Positions 45,327-55,373 of a DNA stretch of 64,000 nucleotides are shown here, piece by piece. The stretch comes from an uncultured Prevotellaceae bacterium (lineage in GTDB: Bacteria > Bacteroidota > Bacteroidia > Bacteroidales > Bacteroidaceae), in the NCBI GenBank assembly GCA_949295905.1, contig CASFNA010000002.1, forward strand, positions 62,001 to 126,000, given 5' to 3'. How positions within the stretch are numbered: position 1 is the stretch's first letter; each line of letters begins with the position of its first letter. The notes beneath the pieces were generated by a model. The model did no database searches and was not told where the DNA came from. It was given only the letters and a program-made list of their open reading frames with translations. The position numbers and the translations under genes were made by a program.

Positions 45327-46244
45327 ATGTGGTTATTATTGGCATTTTTGTCCGCAGCTCTGCTCGGATTTTACGATTCATTTAAGAAAAAGTCGCTCGA
45401 CGGCAACGCCGTCATCCCCGTGTTGTTCCTCAACACGCTCATATCGTCGCTCATATTCCTGCCGTTCATCGTACTTTCGGCCACCACCGACACGCTCGAC
45501 GGCACCATATTCAAGGTGGCAAGCGGTGGATGGGATATGCACAAATATATCATACTGAAGAGCGTCATCGTGCTGGCGTCGTGGGTGTTCGGCTATTTCG
45601 GCATGAAGCACCTGCCCCTCACCATCGTAGGACCTATCAACGCCACGCGCCCGGTGATGGTGCTCGTGGGCGCGTTCATAGTGTTCGGCGAACGCCTTAA
45701 CCTCTACCAGTGGATTGGTGTGGCGCTGGCCGTAGCGTCGTTCTTCATGTTGAGCCGTAGCGGAAAGAAGGAAGGCATCGACTTCAAGCACGACCGCTGG
45801 ATTTACTTCATCGTCCTGGCGGCCATGCTCGGGGCGGTGAGCGGCCTTTACGACAAGTATCTCATGGCTCCGGCAAGCCACGGCGGCGTGGGGCTTGACC
45901 GCATGATGGTGCAGAGCTGGTACAACATCTACCAGTGCTTCATGATGGGCGTGATGCTGCTCCTGCTCTGGTGGCCCAAGCGCAAGCATACTACGCCGTT
46001 CCGCTGGGACTGGTGCATAATACTCATCAGCGTGTTCCTGAGTGCCGCCGACTTCGTGTATTTCTACGCGTTGAGCATTCCCGGAGCGATGATAAGCATC
46101 GTCTCGATGGTAAGGAGGGGCAGCGTCATCGTGTCGTTCCTGTTCGGAGCGGTGCTGCTGCATGAGAAAAACTTGAAGAGCAAGGTCGTTGACCTCATAC
46201 TTGTGCTGCTCGGAATGCTGTTCCTTTATATCGGTTCCAATTAG
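45327..46244 (+). CDS. EamA-family (DMT) transporter
   Basis: 305 residues, ten predicted membrane helices in two EamA repeats (about 1-140 and 150-300). GPINATRPVMVLVGAFIVFGERLNLYQWIG and IVSMVRRGSVIVSFLFGAVLLHEKNLKSKVVDL are the repeat ends with the conserved E-R/E-K after the helix. The family exports or imports small metabolites. The substrate is unknown. Single gene between two simple-sequence elements. Confidence 0.88.
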   Translation: MWLLLAFLSAALLGFYDSFKKKSLDGNAVIPVLFLNTLISSLIFLPFIVLSATTDTLDGTIFKVASGGWDMHKYIILKSVIVLASWVFGYFGMKHLPLTIVGPINATRPVMVLVGAFIVFGERLNLYQWIGVALAVASFFMLSRSGKKEGIDFKHDRWIYFIVLAAMLGAVSGLYDKYLMAPASHGGVGLDRMMVQSWYNIYQCFMMGVMLLLLWWPKRKHTTPFRWDWCIILISVFLSAADFVYFYALSIPGAMISIVSMVRRGSVIVSFLFGAVLLHEKNLKSKVVDLILVLLGMLFLYIGSN

Positions 46245-46315
46245 TTTTTCAGCAGACGAGGGACAAGTCACTCGTCCCTTGTCTGCTCGTCCCTTGTCTG
46301 CTTGTTTGCTAAAAA
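46245..46315. repeat. Simple-sequence inverted element after the EamA gene
   Basis: CAGCAGACGAGGGACAAG faces CTCGTCCCTTGTCTGCTCG, CCTTGTCTGCTTG in tandem. The same words are found at 33158-33240 and inside the ABC-F gene. Confidence 0.6.
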
Positions 46316-46328
46316 CACGTCAGTTTGT

Positions 46329-46359
46329 TTTGCTTTTAGACGTAAAAATAGTATTTTTG
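46329..46359 (+). promoter_or_regulatory. Promoter of dapA
   Basis: TTTG (46329-46332), 19-base spacer, TATTTTTG (46352-46359), 31 bases before the ATG. Confidence 0.75.
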
Positions 46360-46390
46360 CATTCGATTATGACGAAACAAGCGTTTTTTT

Positions 46391-47275
46391 ATGGCATATA
46401 ACATATTCAAGGGGTTAGGCATAGCCCTGGTTACACCGTTCACATCCGATGGAGCCGTTGACTATCAGGCGTTGAAAAAACTTATCGCATACCAGCTTTC
46501 AGGCGGCGCCGACTTCTTTTGCATACTTGCCACTACGGGCGAGACTCCCACGTTGACCAAGGACGAGAAGCAGAAAATAAAGCAGCTCGTGGTGGAAATG
46601 GTGGGTGACAAGGTACCCATACTTATGGGTTGCGGCGGCAACAATACGGCTGAAGTGGTGAACGAGCTACAGACAGGCGACTTTTCGGGCATTGACGGCG
46701 TGCTTAGCGTATGCCCTTATTATAACAAGCCTTCGCAGGAAGGTCTGTACCAGCACTTCAAAACCATAGCGGCGGCTACCAATCTGCCGGTTGTACTTTA
46801 TAACGTGCCCGGGCGGACAGGTGTCAACTTGAAAGCGGAAACAACCGTCCGTCTTGCTCATGACTGCCCCAACATCGTGGCTATAAAGGAGGCCGCAGGA
46901 AGCCTTGAGCAGGTTGACGAGATAATAAAGAACAAGCCCGACACGTTCGATGTAATAAGTGGCGATGACGCCCTTACCTTCCCGATGATAGCTTGTGGCG
47001 CGGCAGGAGTCATCTCGGTTATCGGCAACGCTCTGCCCAAGGAGTTCTCGCGCATGATTCGCCTTGAGATGAACGGGGAAATAGAGAGTGCGCGCAAGAT
47101 ACATCACAAGTTTACCGACCTGTTCAACCTGCTTTTCGTTGACGGCAATCCGGCAGGTGTGAAGGCTATGCTTCACGAAATGGGAATGATAGAGAATGTA
47201 CTTCGCCTTCCGCTTGTGCCTACGCGCCTTACCACGATGCAGCGCATAAGCGAATGCTTGAAGTTCAGGATTTAG
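46391..47275 (+). CDS. dapA: 4-hydroxy-tetrahydrodipicolinate synthase
   Basis: 294 residues, full length. Schiff-base Lys166 in NIVAIKEAAG, Tyr137 in LYNVPGRTGVNL and the TTGE motif (CILATTGETPTLT) define DapA of the N-acetylneuraminate lyase superfamily. It condenses pyruvate and aspartate semialdehyde, the first step to diaminopimelate and lysine. Single gene with its own promoter and terminator. Confidence 0.95.
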   Translation: MAYNIFKGLGIALVTPFTSDGAVDYQALKKLIAYQLSGGADFFCILATTGETPTLTKDEKQKIKQLVVEMVGDKVPILMGCGGNNTAEVVNELQTGDFSGIDGVLSVCPYYNKPSQEGLYQHFKTIAAATNLPVVLYNVPGRTGVNLKAETTVRLAHDCPNIVAIKEAAGSLEQVDEIIKNKPDTFDVISGDDALTFPMIACGAAGVISVIGNALPKEFSRMIRLEMNGEIESARKIHHKFTDLFNLLFVDGNPAGVKAMLHEMGMIENVLRLPLVPTRLTTMQRISECLKFRI

Positions 47276-47298
47276 GCCTTTGGCTTTTATAATATTGC

Positions 47299-47335
47299 AA
47301 CAGGCGGCATTCCTCATTGAGGAATGCCGCCTGTT
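47299..47335 (+). terminator. Terminator of dapA
   Basis: AACAGGCGGCATTCCTCA (47299-47316) pairs with TGAGGAATGCCGCCTGTT (47318-47335), an 18-bp perfect stem with one loop base between. Confidence 0.85.
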
Positions 47336-47368
47336 GTTATGCCTGATGCGCCATGTCGGGCTACAACA

Positions 47369-47401
47369 AAAAAACCGCAGGACTTGGTCCTGCGGTTTTT
47401 T
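47369..47401. terminator. Terminator of the small lipoprotein gene
   Basis: AAAAACCGCAGGAC pairs with GTCCTGCGGTTTTT around TTG, flanked by A and T runs; works on both strands. Confidence 0.85.
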
Positions 47402-47426
47402 ACTCGCTTTTAATTGTTGTAGCTAA

Positions 47427-47609
47427 TTATTCTGCAACAGTTGTGTCAACGGCAGCAGTGTCAGCAGCAGCGCTGTCAGAAGCCAGTGTGTCAACAACAG
47501 CAGTGTCGGTTGCTGTAGTGTCAGCAGCCTCAGCGTTAGCTGTTTTGTTACCACAAGATGCGAATGAAATAGCTGCGATAGCTACGAACATTAAAACTAA
47601 CTTTTTCAT
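47427..47609 (-). CDS. Small Ala/Thr/Asp-rich lipoprotein
   Basis: 60 residues. Lipoprotein signal with lipobox SFASC (Cys19) followed by GNK; the mature part is a run of Asp-Thr pairs and alanines (AADTTATDT, VVDTLASDS, AADTAAVDT). The acidic, low-complexity tail has no family. Such small abundant lipoproteins are common in Bacteroidetes and probably line the envelope. It has its own promoter and terminator, so it is a real gene in spite of its size. The tail is encoded by near-repeats prone to slippage. Confidence 0.8.
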   Translation of the reverse strand: MKKLVLMFVAIAAISFASCGNKTANAEAADTTATDTAVVDTLASDSAAADTAAVDTTVAE

Positions 47610-47660
47610 TTTCTTTGCTTTTTAAATCTGTAAAACAATCAGTTGTTTATTAAAACGCTG

Positions 47661-47668
47661 CAAAGGTA
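47661..47668 (-). promoter_or_regulatory. Promoter -7 element of the small lipoprotein gene
   Basis: Minus-strand TACCTTTG, about 50 bases before the ATG at 47609. Confidence 0.6.
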
Positions 47669-47837
47669 AGTATTTTTTCAATATGTTGTTCTCATTTTAT
47701 GCTTTTTTTTCGACATGTTTTTGTAACTTTTTCGTAAGTAATTGAATATCAATGGAATACAAATTGCTAACGACTGTTAAACTTTCCGGGGTTATTAAGA
47801 AATGTTGTAGCATTACACTATTGTCGAGTTTTTTTCG

Positions 47838-47845
47838 TATCTTTG
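47838..47845 (+). promoter_or_regulatory. Promoter -7 element for mtaB
   Basis: TATCTTTG after a T run; the leader to 47980 is about 130 bases. Confidence 0.5.
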
Positions 47846-47979
47846 TGCCATGCTGCCGCGCCGTAATGCAGGGAAGCTTTTTGCTTGTTTGCGGTGGGTG
47901 TTGGATGGGCATATATATAAATAAGGTATAGGAAAATTCAACGGCCTGTTTAGTATAACGGCAGGTTGTAAATCAAAGA

Positions 47980-49317
47980 GTGATAATGATTGATACATCG
48001 GCCTTTCAGGGTAAGACCGCCGCTTATTTCACGCTTGGATGCAAGCTGAATTTCTCGGAGACATCCACATTCGGGCGGTTGTTGCAGGATATGGGTGTAA
48101 GCACCGTGAGCAAGGATGCCGACATCTGTATAATAAATACGTGTTCGGTGACGGAGGTGGCCGACCATAAGTGCCGCCAGGCCATACACCGCATGGTACG
48201 CGAGAACCCGGGGGCGTTTGTCGTAGTTACGGGATGTTACGCCCAGTTAAAGCCTGAAACGGTGGCGGATATTGACGGGGTTGACCTCGTGCTTGGGGCG
48301 AACGAGAAGGCAGACTTGATACAATTCTTGTCAGAAGCATGGTCGGGCGTGAGACAGGACACTTCGCTTCACCGCCACCATACGGTCAAGACGAAAGACA
48401 TCAGGACGTTCGCGCCGAGCTGTTCGCGAGGCAACCGTACACGCTATTTCCTCAAAGTGCAGGACGGATGCAACTATTTCTGTACTTATTGCACCATACC
48501 TTACGCCCGTGGTTTCAGCCGCAATCCGAGCATAAAGTCGCTTGTGGAGCAGGCGCGCCAGGCCGCAGAGGAGAGCGGAAAGGAGATAGTGCTTACCGGT
48601 GTGAACATAGGCGACTTCGGGGAGGCCACCGGCGAGCGTTTCATCGACCTTGTAAAGGCACTTGACGGGGTAGAAGGCATCAGCCGTTACCGCATAAGCA
48701 GCATCGAGCCTGATTTGCTTGATGACGAGCTTATAGAGTATTGCGCGTACAGCAGGGCGTTTATGCCTCACTTCCACATCCCGTTGCAAAGCGGTTCCGA
48801 CGAAGTGTTGCGCCTCATGCACAGGCGTTATGACACCAAGTTGTTCGCCCATAAGATAGAGCTTATAAAGAAGGTGATGCCCGACGCGTTCATCGGTGTT
48901 GACGTGATGGTGGGCACAAGGGGCGAAAGGCCGGAGCTGTTTGAGGAGACTTACGCCTTCCTGAAGGCTTTGGACGTAACCCAGCTGCATGTGTTCCCTT
49001 ATTCGGAGCGTCCCGGTACGGCGGCGTTGAAAATCCCGTATGTGGTTTCCGACGAGGAAAAGAAGCGCCGTTCGAGGTGCCTGTTAGCCCTCTCTGACGA
49101 GAAGAAAGACGCCTTTTACGCACGCTATATAGGCTCGGAAGCGGAAGTGTTGTTAGAGAAGGCTACGCGTGGACGCTCGATGCACGGTTTTACGCGTAAC
49201 TATATCCGCGTGGAGCTGCCTCCTTCTCCCGATAATGAAAGCCTTGACAACCAGATAGTTAAAGTCAGACTGGGCGGCTTCAATCATGACAAGACCGCAT
49301 TAAAAGCTATACTTTGA
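47980..49317 (+). CDS. mtaB: tRNA t6A37 methylthiotransferase MtaB
   Basis: 445 residues. The N-terminal methylthiotransferase domain has Cys21 (TLGCKLNFSETS), Cys55 (INTCSVTEVADHKCRQ) and Cys86 (VTGCYAQL) for one iron-sulfur cluster. The radical-SAM triad is Cys164, Cys168 and Cys171 in GCNYFCTYCTIPYARG. A TRAM-like C-terminal domain follows. The NTCSVTxxAD pattern marks MtaB and not MiaB or RimO. It converts t6A37 to ms2t6A37. The next gene starts one base after its stop. Confidence 0.94.
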   Translation: MIMIDTSAFQGKTAAYFTLGCKLNFSETSTFGRLLQDMGVSTVSKDADICIINTCSVTEVADHKCRQAIHRMVRENPGAFVVVTGCYAQLKPETVADIDGVDLVLGANEKADLIQFLSEAWSGVRQDTSLHRHHTVKTKDIRTFAPSCSRGNRTRYFLKVQDGCNYFCTYCTIPYARGFSRNPSIKSLVEQARQAAEESGKEIVLTGVNIGDFGEATGERFIDLVKALDGVEGISRYRISSIEPDLLDDELIEYCAYSRAFMPHFHIPLQSGSDEVLRLMHRRYDTKLFAHKIELIKKVMPDAFIGVDVMVGTRGERPELFEETYAFLKALDVTQLHVFPYSERPGTAALKIPYVVSDEEKKRRSRCLLALSDEKKDAFYARYIGSEAEVLLEKATRGRSMHGFTRNYIRVELPPSPDNESLDNQIVKVRLGGFNHDKTALKAIL

Positions 49318-49318
49318 T

Positions 49319-50335
49319 ATGGACAAGACCGCTATTGTAATCCTGAACTGGAACGGGGTGGAGATGCTTACGCGCTTTCTGCCCAACGTGCTTGATTACT
49401 CGCGAGACGAGGCCGTGGTATATGTGGCCGATAATGCCTCTACTGATAACTCGCTTGAAGTGCTGAAGATGCACTTCCCCGAGGTGCGCGTCATCGTGCT
49501 GGAGAAGAACTGGGGGTTCGCCGAAGGCTATAACCGTGCGCTCGGACAGATTGACGCGGAGTATTACGTGCTGCTCAATTCCGACGTGGAAGTGTCCCAT
49601 CATTGGCTTACTCCGCTTATAGAGTTCATGGATAACCATGCCGACGTTGCGGCGTGCCAGCCAAAGCTCCTGTCCCTGAAAAACCGTGACGCGTTTGAAT
49701 ACGCCGGGGCTTGCGGAGGCTTCATCGACCGTTACGGCTATCCGTTTTGCCGCGGAAGGCTCTTCGACACCGTAGAGAGTGATGACGGCCAGTATGATTA
49801 TGCGGCCGAAGTGCTATGGGCTACGGGGGCGTGCATGGTTGTCCGTGCAAGCGACTTCAAGGAGGCGGGCGGCTTTGACGCGCGTTTCTTCGCCCATAGC
49901 GAGGAAATAGACCTTTGCTGGCGTATGCGCCTTATGGGCAAGAAGATATATTGCATCCCCGATAGTTTCGTTTATCATATCGGCGGAGGCACTTTGCCGA
50001 AGAACAACCCGATGAAGACTTACCTGAACTTCCGCAACAACCTTACGATGCTTTACAAGAACTTGCCCGACGGAGAGCTGCGCCACGTCATGCGTGTCCG
50101 CTTGTTTCTTGATTACGTAGCGGCGTTCCAGGCATTGCTTTCGGGGCGTGTGGGCGACTTCAAGGCCATAATCAACGGGCGCAAGGCGTTCAAGAAGTGG
50201 CTGCCCGAATACAGGGAAGTCAGGCGCGAGGTGCAGGGCAGGAGAGTGGTGCGCGAAGTTACGGGCATCTACCGGCATTCCATCCTTTGGCAATATTACG
50301 CTAAAGGGCACAAGAAGTATGCGGAAATATTGTAA
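49319..50335 (+). CDS. Glycosyltransferase family 2 protein
   Basis: 338 residues. IVILNWNGVEMLTRFLPNVL, VADNASTDNSLEVL and LLNSDVEVS (DxD) are the GT-A/GT2 start; ATGACMVVRASDF and FFAHSEEIDLCWRMRLMG complete the rhamnosyltransferase-like pattern. A C-terminal region with a possible membrane-associated helix follows. It likely adds a sugar to a surface glycan. Coupled to mtaB by a one-base gap, although the functions are unrelated. Confidence 0.88.
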   Translation: MDKTAIVILNWNGVEMLTRFLPNVLDYSRDEAVVYVADNASTDNSLEVLKMHFPEVRVIVLEKNWGFAEGYNRALGQIDAEYYVLLNSDVEVSHHWLTPLIEFMDNHADVAACQPKLLSLKNRDAFEYAGACGGFIDRYGYPFCRGRLFDTVESDDGQYDYAAEVLWATGACMVVRASDFKEAGGFDARFFAHSEEIDLCWRMRLMGKKIYCIPDSFVYHIGGGTLPKNNPMKTYLNFRNNLTMLYKNLPDGELRHVMRVRLFLDYVAAFQALLSGRVGDFKAIINGRKAFKKWLPEYREVRREVQGRRVVREVTGIYRHSILWQYYAKGHKKYAEIL

Positions 50336-50485
50336 AAGGTGAGAAGGTGAGAAGGTGAGAAAGGTGAGAAAGTGAGAAAGTGAGAAGGTGGGAAGGTGAG
50401 ACGGTGAGAAAGTGGGAAATAAAGGCATTAAATTATTTTCTCACCGTCTCACCTTCCCACCTTCTCACTTTCCCACCTTCTCACC
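50336..50485. repeat. GTGAGAAG simple-sequence inverted element
   Basis: A dozen GTGAGAAG/GTGGGAAG words (50338-50420), about 20 AT-rich bases, then CTCACCTTCCCACCTTCTCAC words to 50485. The long arms are complementary and lie between convergent genes, so it may act as a bidirectional terminator. Confidence 0.7.
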
Positions 50486-51167
50486 CTTTCGTAAATCCCA
50501 ACGACATTACGCTGAACCTCGTTCCTCCGGCCTTCATCAGCTCTTTGGCGCACGATATTACGGTTGCGCCGGTGGTTACAACGTCGTCTATTATCAGTAT
50601 GTGTTTGCCTTTCACGGTGTTGCCGTCGGTCAGTAGGAACACGTCTTCCACGTTTTCGTTTCTCTGCCAGCGGTTCATTTTCGTCTGGCTGGCTTCAAAC
50701 GATTTCCTTTTCAGTGCTTTGCTTGTTATCGGTATGCGTGTTACCGCGCTGACACCGCGCGCTATTTCAAGGCTTTGGTTGTATCCGCGCTCGCGTTGCC
50801 TCTTCTTGGCGAGCGGAACGGGAACTATTGCGTCGATGCCGTCGAAAAATCCGCACGTTGCAAATTCCTTTGCCGCCATGCGCCCCATCAGTTCTCCCGT
50901 TTCAGGGTGGCTGCGGTATTTCATTGAATAAATGACATCTCCGGGGACGGAGTGTGCGCGGTAATAGAACAACGCCGCCGCCCTTTCCACCGGTATGCGT
51001 CCCCAGAAGAGCCTTGCCAGCTCGTTATCGCGTGGCGATGCTGGATGGCCGGTGCGTGGCAGCTCGATGTTGCATGCCGTGCACACCACGTCTTCGCCAA
51101 TGGCAAGGCGGCATCCGCACATTACGCACCGCCTTGGCGCAATGAGGTTGATTAGGCGCGTCAACAT
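50481..51167 (-). CDS. comF: ComF-family phosphoribosyltransferase-like protein
   Basis: 228 residues. The N-terminal zinc ribbon (CVMCGCRLAIGEDVVCTACN, four cysteines) and a PRTase fold with RGYNQSLEIARGV and ILIIDDVVTTGATVISCA (the PRPP loop) are those of ComF. Needed for DNA uptake in naturally competent bacteria, and widely kept in Bacteroidetes. The last codons overlap the GTGAGAAG-type element. Confidence 0.92.
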   Translation of the reverse strand: MLTRLINLIAPRRCVMCGCRLAIGEDVVCTACNIELPRTGHPASPRDNELARLFWGRIPVERAAALFYYRAHSVPGDVIYSMKYRSHPETGELMGRMAAKEFATCGFFDGIDAIVPVPLAKKRQRERGYNQSLEIARGVSAVTRIPITSKALKRKSFEASQTKMNRWQRNENVEDVFLLTDGNTVKGKHILIIDDVVTTGATVISCAKELMKAGGTRFSVMSLGFTKG

Positions 51168-51174
51168 GGTGGTT

Positions 51175-51283
51175 AAATTAAGAATTAAGAGTTAAGAATT
51201 AAGAAAACATGCTTTTCGTTGATAGTTTTTTGTTGGTAGCTTTCTTAATTCTTAATTCTTAATTCTTAACTCCTAACTCTTTT
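51175..51283. repeat. TTAAGAATTAAG simple-sequence inverted element
   Basis: TTAAGAATTAAGAGTTAAG words face CTTAATTCTTAATTCTTAA across about 45 bases. Lies between proS and comF on the minus strand. Confidence 0.65.
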
Positions 51284-52763
51284 AGTAGCTTCTCGCTATG
51301 ATTACGCGCTGCTTGGCCGGTTTGCCCGATACCATGTCAACGCCCTCGGTCTGCTCCACGCCGAAGGGCACGCAGCGTATTGTGGCCTGCGTCTCCTCCT
51401 TGATGCGCGCCTCCGTCTCGGGAGTGCCGTCCCAGTGGCAGAGGAAGAAGCCGCCGTCCTTGATGCGCTCCTTGAACTCGTCATAGTTGTCGCATTCGTA
51501 GATGCGCGCGTCGCGGTAAGCCTTGGCCTTGGCGAACATGTTGGCCTGTATGTCCTTCAATAGCTGCTCCACGCGCTCCACGATGCCCTCCATGGGCACG
51601 GTGTCCTTCTCCAAGGTGTCGCGGCGCATTATCTCGAGCGTGCCGTTCTCAAGGTCGCGTCCGCCCATCACCAAGCGCACGGGCACGCCTTTCAGCTCGT
51701 AGTCGGCGAACTTGAAGCCCGGACGCTTGTTGTCAGCGTCGTCATACTTCACCGATATGCCGGCCTCGCGCAGGGCGTTGATTACGGGCGTCAGCTTCTC
51801 GGTTATGGCCTGCAGCTGCTCCGCGCCCTTGGTTATGGGGATTATTACCACCTGTATTGGCGCGAGCATCGGCGGCAGCACCAGTCCGTTATCGTCAGAA
51901 TGGGTCATGATGAGCGCGCCGATGAGCCTGGTTGACACGCCCCACGACGTAGCCCATACGTACTCGGGCTTGTTCTCCTTGTTGAGGTAGGTCACGTCGA
52001 ACGCCTTGGCGAAGTTCTGTCCGAGGAAATGGCTCGTGCCGCTCTGCAAAGCCTTGCCGTCCTGCATCATGGCTTCGATGGTGTAAGTGTTCAGTGCGCC
52101 GGCGAAGCGCTCCGTCTCGCTCTTCACTCCCTGCACCACGGGCACGGCCATCCACTTCTCGGCGAAGTCGGCGTACACGTGGAGCATCTTCTGCGCCTCG
52201 GCCTCGGCCTCCTCGCGCGTGGCGTGGGCCGTGTGGCCTTCCTGCCAAAGGAACTCCGACGTGCGCAGGAAGGGCCTTGTGCGCATCTCCCAGCGCATCA
52301 CGTTGCACCACTGGTTGCACATCAGCGGCAGGTCGCGGTAAGAGTGAATCCAGTTCTTGTATGTGTTCCAGATGATGGTTTCAGACGTAGGCCTTATTAT
52401 CAGTTCCTCCTCGAGGCGCGCCGCCGGGTCCACCTCTACGCCGCTCTTGTCCTCCTTGGCGCGCAGGCGGTAGTGCGTCACCACGGCGCATTCCTTGGCG
52501 AAGCCCTCTACGTGCTCGGCCTCGCGCGAAAGGAACGACTTAGGTATGAGCAACGGGAAGTATGCGTTCTGCGCCCCTGTCTCCTTGAACATCTTGTCAA
52601 GCTGGTGCTGCATCTTCTCCCAAATAGCGTAGCCGTAGGGCTTGATTACCATGCAGCCGCGCACGGCCGACTGCTCGGCCAGGTCGGCTTTGGTCACCAA
52701 GTCGTTGTACCACTGGCTGTAGTTGTCAGCCCTTTTGGTCAAGTCTTTCAATTCTTTTGCCAT
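51282..52763 (-). CDS. proS: Prolyl-tRNA synthetase (eukaryote/archaea-like type)
   Basis: 493 residues, the shorter type without the bacterial editing insertion. Class II motifs: motif 2 in [26 protein letters not shown], motif 3 in [22 protein letters not shown]. The anticodon-binding domain and the C-terminal zinc-like domain, with final RSY, follow. Charges tRNA-Pro. Single gene with its own promoter; GC-rich and codon-biased. Confidence 0.97.
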   Translation of the reverse strand: MAKELKDLTKRADNYSQWYNDLVTKADLAEQSAVRGCMVIKPYGYAIWEKMQHQLDKMFKETGAQNAYFPLLIPKSFLSREAEHVEGFAKECAVVTHYRLRAKEDKSGVEVDPAARLEEELIIRPTSETIIWNTYKNWIHSYRDLPLMCNQWCNVMRWEMRTRPFLRTSEFLWQEGHTAHATREEAEAEAQKMLHVYADFAEKWMAVPVVQGVKSETERFAGALNTYTIEAMMQDGKALQSGTSHFLGQNFAKAFDVTYLNKENKPEYVWATSWGVSTRLIGALIMTHSDDNGLVLPPMLAPIQVVIIPITKGAEQLQAITEKLTPVINALREAGISVKYDDADNKRPGFKFADYELKGVPVRLVMGGRDLENGTLEIMRRDTLEKDTVPMEGIVERVEQLLKDIQANMFAKAKAYRDARIYECDNYDEFKERIKDGGFFLCHWDGTPETEARIKEETQATIRCVPFGVEQTEGVDMVSGKPAKQRVIIARSY

Positions 52764-52794
52764 GATAAATTCTTTGTTTTAACGAATTTGGATG

Positions 52795-52802
52795 CAAAAG
52801 TA
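52795..52802 (-). promoter_or_regulatory. Promoter -7 element of proS
   Basis: Minus-strand TACTTTTG, about 32 bases before the ATG. Confidence 0.6.
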
Positions 52803-53087
52803 CATAATTAAATTAAGAAATAAGAGTCAAGAATCAAGAAAATGTCACAGCGTGAGCCAAGAATTAAGAGTTTAAAGTCAATGCGCTTTCAAAACGCCTT
52901 GTTTCAGGCGGTTTTGTAAAAGGCCGCCTTTTGCGTTGCAATTGGCGGCTTTTTGCACGGTGAAAGACGGCCTTTTGGCGTGCGTTTTGCCGTCTTTTAT
53001 CAAACCGCTTGTAGAAGGGCGTTGCGTGCGGCCCTGCCCGACATTCAGGAACAAGTAGGATAGACGTGTTTTTTTCTGTGACAAATG
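52803..53087. other. Divergent intergenic region with array F
   Basis: Left part (52805-52877) holds AATTAAGAA/CAAGAATCAAG words; array F follows. No gene recognised. Confidence 0.5.
52915..53002. repeat. 22-bp-period palindromic array F (4 units)
   Basis: Units at 52915, 52937, 52959 and 52981. Cores AAAAGGCCGCCTTTT, ATTGGCGGCTTTT, AAAGACGGCCTTTT and TTTTGCCGTCTTTT share one phase. It lies between divergent promoters for proS and the ABC-F gene. Confidence 0.85.
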
Positions 53088-53118
53088 TTTGGCAAAACAG
53101 GATTTTTGCTTAACTTTG
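53088..53118 (+). promoter_or_regulatory. Promoter of the ABC-F gene
   Basis: TTTG (53088-53091), 19-base spacer, TAACTTTG (53111-53118). It excludes the open frame start at 53089 and supports the ATG at 53212. Confidence 0.75.
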
Positions 53119-53211
53119 CGAACTAAAAAGAGTGCCGTGCCGATGCTCCGACAAGTGTGCGGTGACAGTTTGACAGGTTGCGGCGCATTCTTTTGTTTAG
53201 GTAAATATAAG

Positions 53212-55164
<1,953 letters not shown>

Positions 55165-55188
<24 letters not shown>

Positions 55189-55340
55189 TGGAAGCCCCTC
55201 CCCACCCCTCCCGAGGGAGGGGAGAAAGGTCAGCAATTAAAAATTAACCTACGCCCCGTACCCATTCCCCTCCCCTCGGGGAGGTTGGGAGGGGGCTAAC
55301 ACCCAGTAGGTTGGGAGGGGGCTTCTCCTCATTACAATTA
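55165..55340. repeat. CCCCTCCC-type inverted element after the ABC-F gene
   Basis: AAGCCCCTCCCCACCCC and CCCTCCCGAGGGAGGGG on the left face GGGAGGGGGCT and GGTTGGGAGGGGGCTTC on the right. The first bases encode the ABC-F C-terminus. The GAGGGAGGGG hairpin may serve as a terminator. Confidence 0.65.
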
Positions 55341-55373
55341 CAGATGACAGATTGCATTTTTAACTATATTATT

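Larger units (their letters stand above)
47610..47979. other. Divergent intergenic region before mtaB
   Basis: AT-rich. It contains the promoter elements at 47661-47668 (minus) and 47838-47845 (plus). No gene or structured RNA recognised. Confidence 0.5.

Noticed and set aside
53089-53211. N-terminal extension of the ABC-F protein
   Set aside because: It overlaps the promoter at 53088-53118; the ABC-F family begins at MISVEHLTVEF (53212).
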